A DNA stretch of 19,001 nt, from contig JANQKX010000411.1 in NCBI GenBank assembly GCA_028280915.1, positions 1 through 19,001 on the forward strand, in the 5' to 3' direction. This DNA comes from Kiloniellaceae bacterium (lineage in GTDB: Bacteria > Pseudomonadota > Alphaproteobacteria > Kiloniellales > Kiloniellaceae). A program made the translations under genes and the position numbers. A model generated the notes under the pieces. It was not told the origin of the DNA and ran no database searches. It saw only the letters and a program-made list of their open reading frames with translations. Within the stretch, counting starts at the first letter, position 1; each line of letters starts with the position of its first letter. This document shows, one piece after another, positions 7,220-14,675 of this stretch.

Positions 7220-8815
7220 ATGTCGGAAACGGACTGGAGTAAGTTTACCGATCTCAGCCCCTTTGAATTGAAGGACAAACTCATCGAGGCGGCTCGGTCG
7301 GACTCTGAGCGCATGATGCTGAACGCCGGTCGGGGCAATCCGAACTTTCTGGCGACCTTGCCGCGCCGCGCCTTTTTGCGCCTGGGGGATTTTGCCCTGC
7401 GCGAGGCGGAGCGTTCCTATGCCTATCTGGACAGCGGCATCGGGGGCCTGCCGGAGCGGCCGGGCATCGTCCAGCGGTTTGAAAGCTTCGCTTACAAGCA
7501 TGAAGACAGCGAAGGCGTCGGCTTCCTGCAGCGGTCGATCACCTACGTGCGGGACCAATTGGGCCTCGATCGGGAGGCGTTTTTGTTCGAGCTGGTCGGT
7601 GCCTTCCTGGGCTGCAATTACCCGGTGCCGCCGCGCATGCTGCCTCACGCGGAGGAGATCGTTAAAGCTTATCTCTCCGAGGAGATGTTCGGACCGGTGG
7701 CCCACCAGGGTGATTTTGCGCTTTTCGCCACCGAGGGCGGCACGGCCGCCATGACTTACGTTTTTCAATCCCTGCGCGCTAACAAACTCATCCATCCCGG
7801 CGACAAGATCGCGCTTGGGACCCCCATCTTCTCCCCTTATCTGGAGATCCCGCCGCTGGCCGATTACGGTCTGGAGATTGTCGATATTCGCATGGATGAG
7901 GAGGCTGACTGGCAGTTTCCCGAAGCGGAGCTGAAAAAGCTCGAAGACCCGGACGTCAAGGTCTTTTGTCTGGTCAACCCCAGCAATCCGCCCTCGGCTA
8001 GGCTTTCCGACCGCTGCCTGGACCAACTGGCGGCATTGATCGACGGGCGACGCCAGGATCTTATCGTGGTCACCGACGATGTTTACGGTACCTTTGCCGA
8101 TGATTTTGTGTCGCTTTTTGCGAAGTGCCCGGTCAACACCCTGCTGGTTTATTCCTTTTCCAAGTATTTCGGCGCCACGGGCTGGCGCCTGGGTGTTATC
8201 GGCCTGCACCAGGAAAACGCGATTGACCGGGCCCTTGGCGCCCTGCCGGAAGCCGATAAAAAGGAACTCGATGAACGTTATGTTTCTTTAACGACGGAGC
8301 CGCGCGGCCTGCGTTTCATTGATCGGCTGGTGGCCGATAGCCGCTCCGTCGCCCTTAATCATACGGCCGGCCTTTCCTTGCCCCAGCAGCTGCAGATGAC
8401 CCTTTTTGCCCTGAATGAACTCATGGACCGACAGGGTCACTACAAGGCCTCCGCCAAGCAGCTCATTCGCGACCGCTACAAACGGCTCTATCGCAACATG
8501 GGGTTGGATGTGCAGCGAACGGCGGAGGATGTGAACTACTACACCCTCATTGATCTGTCCAAACTGGGTGCCCAGCTTTACGGGAAAGCCTTCGCGGCCT
8601 GGTTCGAGGAGGGCAACAAGGGCACTGACTTCCTCTTCCGTCTGGCCGAGGAAACGGGTGTGGTGCTTTTGCCCGGCAAGGGTTTTGAGGTTGTCTACCC
8701 CTCAGCCCGGGTGTCCCTGGCGAACTTGACCGACGCGGAATATGCCGCCATCGGCTGTTTCACCCGGAAGGTGCTGGACGAATTTTACCAAGACTTCCAA
8801 AACCGCTCAAAATGA
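7220..8815 (+). CDS. aspD: Aspartate 4-decarboxylase (PLP-dependent)
   Basis: Converts L-aspartate to L-alanine and CO2 in the cytoplasm, consuming a proton; members also show aspartate aminotransferase activity. It is a class I/II aminotransferase fold enzyme of 531 aa, the usual length of the family. The PLP lysine is Lys315 in YSFSKYFGATGWRLG, and Arg497 (PSARVSL) is placed to bind the substrate alpha-carboxylate. The cofactor-contacting segments VNPSNPPS (about 252-259) and VTDDVYG (about 284-290) are present, and LNAGRGNPNF lies near the N-terminus. AGGAG just before ATG 7220 gives a strong start. The preceding aspT supplies the exchange step. The stop overlaps the start of the porin gene as ATGA. 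Confidence 0.95.
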   Translation: MSETDWSKFTDLSPFELKDKLIEAARSDSERMMLNAGRGNPNFLATLPRRAFLRLGDFALREAERSYAYLDSGIGGLPERPGIVQRFESFAYKHEDSEGVGFLQRSITYVRDQLGLDREAFLFELVGAFLGCNYPVPPRMLPHAEEIVKAYLSEEMFGPVAHQGDFALFATEGGTAAMTYVFQSLRANKLIHPGDKIALGTPIFSPYLEIPPLADYGLEIVDIRMDEEADWQFPEAELKKLEDPDVKVFCLVNPSNPPSARLSDRCLDQLAALIDGRRQDLIVVTDDVYGTFADDFVSLFAKCPVNTLLVYSFSKYFGATGWRLGVIGLHQENAIDRALGALPEADKKELDERYVSLTTEPRGLRFIDRLVADSRSVALNHTAGLSLPQQLQMTLFALNELMDRQGHYKASAKQLIRDRYKRLYRNMGLDVQRTAEDVNYYTLIDLSKLGAQLYGKAFAAWFEEGNKGTDFLFRLAEETGVVLLPGKGFEVVYPSARVSLANLTDAEYAAIGCFTRKVLDEFYQDFQNRSK

Positions 8816-10083
8816 GTCCCCAGATCAGCGCCCGATGGACCAACGTCCGATGGACCAGAAAGGCGCGGTGCCTTTTGCCTGCTCTCGGGCTGTTGATTTG
8901 GTCGGGCGAGAGCCAGGCGCAATCGGACTCGGACCGGCGGCGCGCGACGGGTGAGTGGGGCAGCACGAGAACCGCCCTTGAAGACGATGGCATTTCCTTT
9001 CCCCTTAAATATACGGGCGACGTGCTGGGCAATCCGGTCGGCGGCGAAAGCCAGGGCCTGTCCTATGCCGCGAAGCTTAAAGGCGGCGTGGAACTGGATC
9101 TGGAGAAGTTGTTGGCGTGGCAGGATACCCGCTTCGTCGCCTCCGCCAGTTGGAACCAAGGCCGGGATCTCTCGGCCGACCATATCGGCAACATCTTTCC
9201 CGCCTCCCAAATCTTCGCCGGGACCGGGGTGCGCCTTCTGGATCTCTACCTTGAGCACAAGTTTTGGCAAGAGCGCCTGGCCGCATCCATCGGCCGGCTT
9301 TCGGTCGGGGCGACCTTCGCGACCTCTAGCCTCTACGACTATTACGTCAGCGATGCCATCAACAGCAATCCCGACAGCCTTAAGAAAAACCTGCCGTCTT
9401 TTACCTCCAGCTCCTATGCCCAGTGGGGAGTGCAGGCCGTAGCGGAACCCGGCAGCGCGTTTTATCTGTCGCTCGGCGCCTTTAATGCCGACCCCAGGGT
9501 CAAGGACGATGCGTCCCATGGCGTCGATTTCACGCTCAATCCGCAAGATGGTGTGCTCAGCCTGGCGGAAATCGGCTTCAGGCCCGAAGCAGGGACCGGC
9601 AATGGGAACCTGCCGGGCCGCTATGCCCTGGGCGGTTATTATGACAGCAGCGACTATGACCGCTTGGACGATCCCACCCGCCAGCAAAGCGGTAACTACG
9701 GATTCTATGCGCTGGCGGAACAGATGGTTTATCAAGAGCCCGTCGGCGCGCCCGACCAGGGCCTGTCCGTTTGGGCGTCCGTCACGATTGCGCCGGATCA
9801 AGAGATCAACCGGCTGCCCTTTGCCGCTTATGGGGGCCTGCTTTACAAGGGTTTGATATCCGGGCGCGACCAGGACGTCTCCGCGCTCGGTCTGTTTTAC
9901 GCTCAAGTCAGCGAGGATTTACTGGACCCGGGCCAAGAGTTGGTCATCGAGGCCAATCATCGTTTGCAGCTGGCCCCTTGGATTTATTTCACACCGGACG
10001 TTCAATATATTTTGAATCCCGGCGGGACCGGCGACGTTCCCGATGCCCTTGTGCTCGGCTTTGAATTCAGCGTGACATTTTGA
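8812..10083 (+). CDS. OprB-family outer-membrane porin
   Basis: Predicted outer-membrane beta-barrel of the carbohydrate-selective porin OprB family. A signal peptide is seen (basic RWTRKAR, hydrophobic CLLPALGLLIW, cleavage near SQA36). Strand-like alternation runs throughout. The family C-terminal block PDVQYILNPGGTGDVPDALVLGFEF is clear, and the last residue is Phe, as in barrels assembled by BAM. Length 423 is normal. The ATG lies inside the aspD stop (ATGA), so translation is coupled. Family members mostly pass sugars, but this context suggests aspartate/alanine passage; that is inference. A short 11-bp direct repeat at 8832-8857 encodes RWTNV/RWT in the signal region. Confidence 0.85.
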   Translation: MSPQISARWTNVRWTRKARCLLPALGLLIWSGESQAQSDSDRRRATGEWGSTRTALEDDGISFPLKYTGDVLGNPVGGESQGLSYAAKLKGGVELDLEKLLAWQDTRFVASASWNQGRDLSADHIGNIFPASQIFAGTGVRLLDLYLEHKFWQERLAASIGRLSVGATFATSSLYDYYVSDAINSNPDSLKKNLPSFTSSSYAQWGVQAVAEPGSAFYLSLGAFNADPRVKDDASHGVDFTLNPQDGVLSLAEIGFRPEAGTGNGNLPGRYALGGYYDSSDYDRLDDPTRQQSGNYGFYALAEQMVYQEPVGAPDQGLSVWASVTIAPDQEINRLPFAAYGGLLYKGLISGRDQDVSALGLFYAQVSEDLLDPGQELVIEANHRLQLAPWIYFTPDVQYILNPGGTGDVPDALVLGFEFSVTF

Positions 10084-10214
10084 AGACTGACAAAAAAATC
10101 GCATAGTCGAGCTCAGGGAATTTGCGGTGACAGTCGATCCGTAGATACACAGAACAGACGCGGTTCTAAACTTGCTGTGAATGGGGAAGACTATGGCGCA
10201 GAGGCAATGGGTAC

Positions 10215-10352
10215 GTGTGGGCGAACAGGCTAAAAAAGCCCTCGGATGCGGAGAAGTGCAGGATCACCGCTGCCTGTGAAGGTTTCATCGACGACATTCT
10301 GAAGCCGCGTTTCCTGCTGGAGACAAAAGGCATCTATCATCCGGTCGTTTGA
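10215..10352 (+). pseudogene. Relic of a small conserved protein (45 codons)
   Basis: A 45-codon open stretch reads VWANRLKKPSDAEKCRIT, then AACEGFIDDILKPRFLLE, and stops at TGA 10350-10352. The composition is protein-like and reminds me of the N-terminus of a small uncharacterised alphaproteobacterial protein (ITAAC..FI...LKPRFLPE) whose body is missing here; I cannot name the family. It has no convincing ribosome site, and the residues after RFLLE look like a frameshifted tail. It lies in the 483-bp stretch between the porin gene and the small membrane protein gene, next to another relic. Confidence 0.35.
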
Positions 10353-10434
10353 GGGGGTGAGGCAGTCTGGTGCGCGAATATCAATACGACGGGTCCCAGG
10401 CAAGGGGCCGGCCGCTCGCCGGAGCGGGTGCCCG

Positions 10435-10530
10435 ATGAGTCGGGACACCATTTACGACATCCTCTTCGAGCCGTAACGCATCGGCCGGGTGACGGCTAAG
10501 AACCGTTTTTTCCAAGCGCCCGTTGCACTG
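10435..10530 (+). pseudogene. Relic: N-terminus of a TMADH-like FMN oxidoreductase
   Basis: ATG 10435 begins MSRDTIYDILFEP, then a TAA stop (10474-10476), then the same frame continues RIGRVTAKNRFFQAP. This is residue for residue the start of trimethylamine/dimethylamine-dehydrogenase-like flavoproteins (family pattern M.RD.R.D.LFEPV.IGPVTAKNRF.QVP). After about 30 codons the similarity ends, so only the amino end survives and the gene is dead. A 6-bp hairpin, CCGCTC/GAGCGG (10412-10427), lies just upstream. Intact relatives act on methylated amines, the same broad pathway as the flavoproteins at the right end of this window. Confidence 0.6.
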
Positions 10531-10566
10531 GCAGCGGCTAGGCGGTGGTGTGACAACACCCTGTGC

Positions 10567-11139
10567 TCAGTTGGGTCGACAGTCCGCGGGCTGATTCGAC
10601 CCAGAGATTTTGAAGTCGTGGCAGGTCAGGAAGAGCTGGTGGTTGGCCCCGATGGCAATGCCCGCCGCGGCGATGGCCAGGGCGATTCCCATTAGGGCAA
10701 GGCGATGCTGGAGCTGGCGCAACTGGTCGATATCCGGCACCACCGCGATCACCACGATGTAAACCAGATAGGGCAGGGTCACGAAGGCGACGGCGACCAT
10801 GGCGAGCCAAATCACCCAGCCGGCCCAGGTCTGATCGCCCAGGCCGGAAGACACCAGCGTCGCCTCCAGGATCAGCCAGAGCGTCGGCAGGGCCAAGACG
10901 AAGCGCCGGCGCCAGCGCAGACCCGGCGGCAGGGGCAGGGCGCGGCGCACGAAAAAGGTGGCCAGCAAGGTGGCGGTCGCGATCACCCAAATGGAAAACA
11001 GGTTCTCGAAGAACACCACGCCAAAGACGCCGAACCAGAAGGCGACGCCAAAGACGCTGGCCGAAAGCGCGATGGCGCTGAGCAGGAACACCCGCGCCTC
11101 GGCGTCGTTCATGGGCGGGAAGAGAACGCTGCCGGACAT
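10567..11139 (-). CDS. Small integral membrane protein of unknown function
   Basis: A 190-aa protein with four likely membrane helices: about 17-45 (VFLLSAIALSASVFGVAFWF), 46-66 (FENLFSIWVIATATLLATFF), 80-130 (two segments around a short loop) and 145-167 (ALMGIALAIAAAGIAIG). The N-terminus and the Cys/Asn-containing tail are hydrophilic. I do not recognise a family. Its ATG overlaps the stop of the upstream AI-2E-family gene by one base (TAATG), so the two are translationally coupled and probably work together in the inner membrane. Confidence 0.75.
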   Translation of the reverse strand: MSGSVLFPPMNDAEARVFLLSAIALSASVFGVAFWFGVFGVVFFENLFSIWVIATATLLATFFVRRALPLPPGLRWRRRFVLALPTLWLILEATLVSSGLGDQTWAGWVIWLAMVAVAFVTLPYLVYIVVIAVVPDIDQLRQLQHRLALMGIALAIAAAGIAIGANHQLFLTCHDFKISGSNQPADCRPN

Positions 11140-12275
11140 TACGTTCTCACCGCGTTTGTCTCGGCCTGCGGGTCGATCCGGCCGGCCTCGGACAGCATGA
11201 TCGCGATGCCACGGCTTCCCGGGAACTGGGCGCAGATGATCATGGCGATCACGGTGAGGGGGATGCAGAGGAACATGCCCGGCACGCCCCAGACAAAGCC
11301 CCAGGCGGACAAGGCCAGGATCACGGTCAGGGGGCTTAGATTGACCGAGCGTCCAACGACCCGTGGCTCCAGCACGTTACCGATGACCAGGTGCGCCATT
11401 CCGATCCCGGCGGCGACCACCAGGAACGGCGTGAGCGTCGGGAAGGCGACCAGCGCCAGCAAGGCCGGCAGGACGCTGCTGACAATGCCGCCGATCACCG
11501 GGATAAAATTGGCGATGAAGGCCAGGAAGCCCCAGAACGGCGCGAAATCCAGCCCGACCGCGGCGGTCACGGCGTAAACCGCCAGCCCCATGAGCAGACT
11601 GGTGGCGGTCTTGGTGGCGAGATAGGTCTGCACCTTCCCCCGGATGCGGTCGACCAGCGCCATGACGCCGGCTCGGCGGCCCGTATCGGGCACCAGCGCC
11701 GCCAATTTCTGCCGCAGCACTTGCTGTTCCACCAGCAGGAAGGCGACATAGATCAGGATGGTTCCGGCGTCGCCGACCAGGCCCGCGATGCCGTTCGTGA
11801 TAACCAGGATCAAATCTCCCGCGCCCATGCCGTCGGTCAGAACGGCAAAGTCCGGCCCGATGGATAGGCCGAGCATTGCGGCGCCCTTGCTGGCCAGCTG
11901 TTCCAAATTTGCCTGATAGCGGGGCGCGGCCTCCGCCATGGCCTGCACGTTGGCGGCGATCAACTCGGCCGCGCCGGCCAGAAAGGCAAGGCAGACGACC
12001 AGGGAAAGACCCAACGTGGCCCAGCCGGGCAGGCCCTTGCCGCCGATGCGAATGGTGCGGGTCAGGAAGCCGGCAAAGGCGTTGATCACCGACCAGATCA
12101 GCACGGCGATGGCCAGAGGCACCAGGAGGGACTGGGCCTCGATCAGAATAATCCCGGCCAGGAAAATCCCTCCTATGACCAAGACGGTGGTCGTGAGGCT
12201 CGATTGGGAGCGGCTGACCGGGCCTTGTGGGCCGGGCTGTGTCAAGCCGTCCAATTCGGTCGTGGTGGTGTCCAT
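11139..12275 (-). CDS. AI-2E family transporter (PerM/UPF0118)
   Basis: A 378-aa inner-membrane protein of the AI-2E transporter family. The hallmarks are an N-terminal helix pair (VLVIGGIFLAGIILIEAQSLLVPLAIAVLIWSVINAF), a central amphipathic stretch (residues about 120-225), and the conserved C-terminal core ATSLLMGLAVYAV...LDFAPFWGFLAFIANFIPVIGGIVS followed by LEPRVVGRSVNLSPLTVILALSAWGFVWGVPGMFLCIPLTV. Members have been linked to autoinducer-2 export, Na+/H+ antiport or other solutes, so the substrate is open. AAGGAG in the 10-15 nt before ATG 12275 gives a strong start. It follows the TPR gene by 97 bp; that gap carries one copy of the 17-bp inverted repeat. Confidence 0.88.
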   Translation of the reverse strand: MDTTTTELDGLTQPGPQGPVSRSQSSLTTTVLVIGGIFLAGIILIEAQSLLVPLAIAVLIWSVINAFAGFLTRTIRIGGKGLPGWATLGLSLVVCLAFLAGAAELIAANVQAMAEAAPRYQANLEQLASKGAAMLGLSIGPDFAVLTDGMGAGDLILVITNGIAGLVGDAGTILIYVAFLLVEQQVLRQKLAALVPDTGRRAGVMALVDRIRGKVQTYLATKTATSLLMGLAVYAVTAAVGLDFAPFWGFLAFIANFIPVIGGIVSSVLPALLALVAFPTLTPFLVVAAGIGMAHLVIGNVLEPRVVGRSVNLSPLTVILALSAWGFVWGVPGMFLCIPLTVIAMIICAQFPGSRGIAIMLSEAGRIDPQAETNAVRT

Positions 12276-12351
12276 GGGCGTCTCCTTGCTTTGCGGCCCG
12301 TTTGGGCCCTGCGATTGCAGGAGAAAGATGCCGGGTAAATCCCATCAAACA

Positions 12352-12368
12352 GAGTGAGTCACGGTGAA
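12352..12368. repeat. Left copy of a 17-bp inverted repeat
   Basis: GAGTGAGTCACGGTGAA on the plus strand is the exact reverse complement of 14062-14078. It lies 4 bp beyond the TPR gene's stop codon and 77 bp before the AI-2E gene's start. It contains overlapping small palindromes (GTGAGTCAC and TCACCGTGA on one strand or the other), that is, three alternating GTGA/TCAC half-sites at 5-bp steps, as in a multi-half-site operator. Confidence 0.7.
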
Positions 12369-12372
12369 CCCT

Positions 12373-14046
12373 TCAGGTGACTTGGAGTCCGGCCTTGCGC
12401 CAGCCGTCGCAAAACCGGTCGATCAACTCGGGGGAGAGGTTCCAGAGTTCCAGTTCGGCCCGGGCCTTGCGCGGGAAATCCGGGGCGATCTCCAGGATCT
12501 GACCGATCAGCGGCACGGCCTCCTCCCCGCGGCCAAGCTGGCCCAGGCACATGACCTGGAGCAGGGGCCCCCAGCGGAACGCACCGGTGATCCCACGCCG
12601 GGCATGGACCAGCGCCTCTTCATCGGCGCCCAGCCGGTAGGCGTTGATCGCCAGAAAGGCATGGTACCAGGGCGGTGGATTGATGCAGAGACGGAGCGCC
12701 TTTTGCACCAGGCCCAGTCCACGTTCCCACTCGCCGGAAAACGCCAGGCAGATCCCGCAGTCGGCCAAGACATCGGGGCTGGCGGCATTCAGGTTCAGGG
12801 CCCGTTCGGCGGCGTTTCGAAAAGATGGCAGGTCGCCGGAGAAAAAATGCGCCAAGGCCAGGGCCAGATAAGCATTCGCGTTCAGCGGATCGCAATCCAC
12901 CGCGTGGCGGGCGACCTCTATCGCCCTAACCATAGGCGGCGGGTCGGGAATGGTGTTGTAGGGCCCGCGCAGTTCGTCGACGATCAGGATCGCCAGCATG
13001 GCCCAGGCGCTGGAATAGACCGGGTTGGCCGCTGCAACCTGCTCCAGCCGCGCGCGGACCCGGGCATGATCCGGCTCGGTCGGTGCCCTGAGATAGGCGA
13101 AGGCCGCCAGCACCGCGTCATAGGCGTCGCCCGTGCGGCCGGCCCCCCCGCGCGACCAGCGGCTGTCTATGCGCGACAGGACGCCGTGGGGCTCGGCGAC
13201 TTCGGCCGCGATATGGGCCGCGATATCGTCCTGAACCTGGAACAGGGCGTCCGTTTCGATGTCCCGATCGTAGGTTTCCGATAACAGCGTCGCCTGGGTC
13301 GCCCCGTCCACCAGGCGCACCGTCACCCGCACCGATGACCCGGCGCTGCGCACGCTGCCGTGCAGCAGATGGGTTACGCCCAGGCGCGCGGCAATGTCCC
13401 TTGGGCTCTCGGGCGGGTCATCAGCGCCACGCCGGGTCCCCTGGGCGATGACCGTGATTTCCCGGAATCGGGAGAGCGCATTGGTGATCTCTTCGGTGAT
13501 CCCGTCGGCCAGATGATCGTGAAGCCCGCCGACACCCAGCTTTGCAAAGGGCAGGACGACAATTGATAGGCCCTTGGGGTCCCGTTGACCCGGTGCCGCC
13601 TCGACGGTGTCGCCGGTCGGCCCGGTCTCCAGTGCCAACTGGAACACGGGGGCATAGCTGCCCTTGGGGATCAAAATGCGGACAGGATCATGCCGGCCCG
13701 CATCGGCGTAATAAAGGTCCAACCGCTGGCGCAGTTTGCCCGCCTGCACCCGCACGATGGTATCGATCTGCGGGTCGAAATCCTCGTTCTTGTCGAAGAC
13801 ATCGATGCCGATCGTATAGCCTTTCAGCCGGGTCCGGTCGCCGGCGATGCTTTGCTCGACCACATAGCTCAGGAACCGGGACAGACGGGACGATTGCGCG
13901 AACTGGGGGCTGGCCAGAATCCGTTCCAACTGCTCGGTAACGGCCCCGTCCGGCAGGTTCACCCTGCCCGGCATGTGGGAAATCTTTTCCGTTGTCGTCT
14001 CGACCATTTTCCCTTTGCAACCGCCGATCCCGGCAAATCTCGCCAT
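12373..14046 (-). CDS. TolB-like / TPR protein, possible regulator
   Basis: A 557-aa soluble protein in three parts. Residues about 35-135 hold a domain (RILASPQF...SRLSRFLSYVVEQ...YTIGIDVF...DFDPQIDTIVRVQAGKLRQRL) seen at the head of many alphaproteobacterial and acidobacterial TPR proteins and often assumed to be regulatory. Residues about 158-290 are TolB-like (SIVVLPFAKLG...LADGITEEITNALSRF...GVTHLLHGSVR), as in cyclase-linked TPR proteins but without a cyclase domain. Residues about 300-550 are helical TPR-like repeats (NANAYLALALAHFFSGD, ASPDVLADCGICLAFSGE). No membrane segment. I chose ATG 14046, with GGAG 6 nt before it; a GTG at 14076 would overlap the 17-bp repeat, and an ATG at 14007 is also possible. 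Ligand and target are unknown. Confidence 0.8.
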   Translation of the reverse strand: MARFAGIGGCKGKMVETTTEKISHMPGRVNLPDGAVTEQLERILASPQFAQSSRLSRFLSYVVEQSIAGDRTRLKGYTIGIDVFDKNEDFDPQIDTIVRVQAGKLRQRLDLYYADAGRHDPVRILIPKGSYAPVFQLALETGPTGDTVEAAPGQRDPKGLSIVVLPFAKLGVGGLHDHLADGITEEITNALSRFREITVIAQGTRRGADDPPESPRDIAARLGVTHLLHGSVRSAGSSVRVTVRLVDGATQATLLSETYDRDIETDALFQVQDDIAAHIAAEVAEPHGVLSRIDSRWSRGGAGRTGDAYDAVLAAFAYLRAPTEPDHARVRARLEQVAAANPVYSSAWAMLAILIVDELRGPYNTIPDPPPMVRAIEVARHAVDCDPLNANAYLALALAHFFSGDLPSFRNAAERALNLNAASPDVLADCGICLAFSGEWERGLGLVQKALRLCINPPPWYHAFLAINAYRLGADEEALVHARRGITGAFRWGPLLQVMCLGQLGRGEEAVPLIGQILEIAPDFPRKARAELELWNLSPELIDRFCDGWRKAGLQVT

Positions 14047-14061
14047 TTTCCGCTCCGGCGA

Positions 14062-14078
14062 TTCACCGTGACTCACTC
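14062..14078. repeat. Right copy of the 17-bp inverted repeat
   Basis: TTCACCGTGACTCACTC, exact inverse of 12352-12368. It lies 15 bp before the chosen start of the TPR gene, in the divergent spacer with the coiled-coil gene. The copy runs on as TCACTCAC, adding a further half-site. Being just upstream of the start on one side, and just past the stop on the other, it brackets the TPR gene. Confidence 0.7.
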
Positions 14079-14084
14079 ACCAAA

Positions 14085-14099
14085 CGCGATCCCATCGCG
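14085..14099. promoter_or_regulatory. CGCGAT-N3-ATCGCG palindrome in a divergent spacer
   Basis: A perfect 6-3-6 inverted repeat, CGCGATcccATCGCG, 6 bp from the 17-bp repeat and 74 bp before the coiled-coil gene. The spacing and symmetry suit an operator shared by the divergent TPR and coiled-coil genes. A second short pair, CCCGG-N4-CCGGG, lies at 14122-14135. Confidence 0.4.
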
Positions 14100-14173
14100 C
14101 AGATGTTGACCCATTGAACCGCCCGGACACCCGGGAAATTCAGACTACCAGATGACAGCAAAGGAGACCAACC

Positions 14174-14515
14174 ATGTCAGAAACCGCCACTTTCATCGAG
14201 AACGCCAAGGCTCAATTGGACAAGCTCGGACAAGATATCGCGGCTCTGGAAGCCAAGGCCAAAGAATCCAAAGAGGGCGCCGACGCCTGGGTTACGGAAA
14301 AGGCAGACAAACTGCGGCGCGACTGGGACGACGCCAAGGCCCATGTGGACACCATGGTCGATCAGGAAAAGGCCGAGTGGGATCAGGCCAAGACCGACGC
14401 CCAGCGGCAATGGAACGCGCTGCAGGACGCGATCCGGACCTATCGTTCCCATGTTGAGGACGGTGCGGTGCCGGTCGAGACCTCCGACACGGCGGCTGAA
14501 AGAACCGCTAGCTGA
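14174..14515 (+). CDS. Small coiled-coil protein, Sll1863-like stress family
   Basis: A 113-aa highly charged protein, almost wholly alpha-helical, with heptad-like hydrophobics (FIENAKAQLDKLGQDIAALEAKAKES, then WVTEKADKLRRDWDDAKAHV and QWNALQDAIRTY). It lacks a signal peptide and membrane segments. It resembles the short coiled-coil proteins annotated as Sll1863-family stress response proteins; the function is not established. AAGGAG at 14161-14166 supports ATG 14174. It is divergent from the TPR gene, and the spacer has operator-like palindromes, so joint control is possible. Confidence 0.75.
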   Translation: MSETATFIENAKAQLDKLGQDIAALEAKAKESKEGADAWVTEKADKLRRDWDDAKAHVDTMVDQEKAEWDQAKTDAQRQWNALQDAIRTYRSHVEDGAVPVETSDTAAERTAS

Positions 14516-14675
14516 TAAGGCCGGCAACACCCCAATTGTTCAAGCGCGACCCGGTAGGCGTCAATGGTCAAGTCCCCGAAATAGGGATGAAGCCTGCCGG
14601 GTTGGGGGCAAGCGTTTTGCCGGCCCTAGGGTCATCGGAGCCTGATACTGACATAGAATGAGAGGTCGTGGTCGG
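14516..14675. other. Spacer with no gene recognised
   Basis: About 160 bp between the coiled-coil gene and the end of the minus-strand small membrane protein. I see no convincing coding frame, terminator with a T-run, or repeat. The two genes converge here. Confidence 0.5.

Noticed and set aside
8832..8857. Direct repeat CCGATGGACCA in the porin signal region, and a frame reading MDQRPMDQ
   Set aside because: Short two-copy repeat within a coding signal peptide; the alternative frame does not continue as a protein.
7130..10448. GTGTCCCGA at 7130-7138 with its inverse at 10440-10448 as ends of a mobile element around aspD and the porin
   Set aside because: A 9-bp match is expected by chance many times in a window this size, and no target duplication or transposase accompanies it.
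12364..13284. Plus-strand frame opposite the TPR gene
   Set aside because: Antisense of a clear protein; GC-rich DNA commonly leaves such frames open, and it lacks a ribosome site.
12339..14096. ATCCCATC direct repeats (12339-12346, 14089-14096) as a target-site duplication around the 17-bp repeats
   Set aside because: They do not abut the repeats (5 and 10 bp away) and 8-bp matches are common; no transposase is present.
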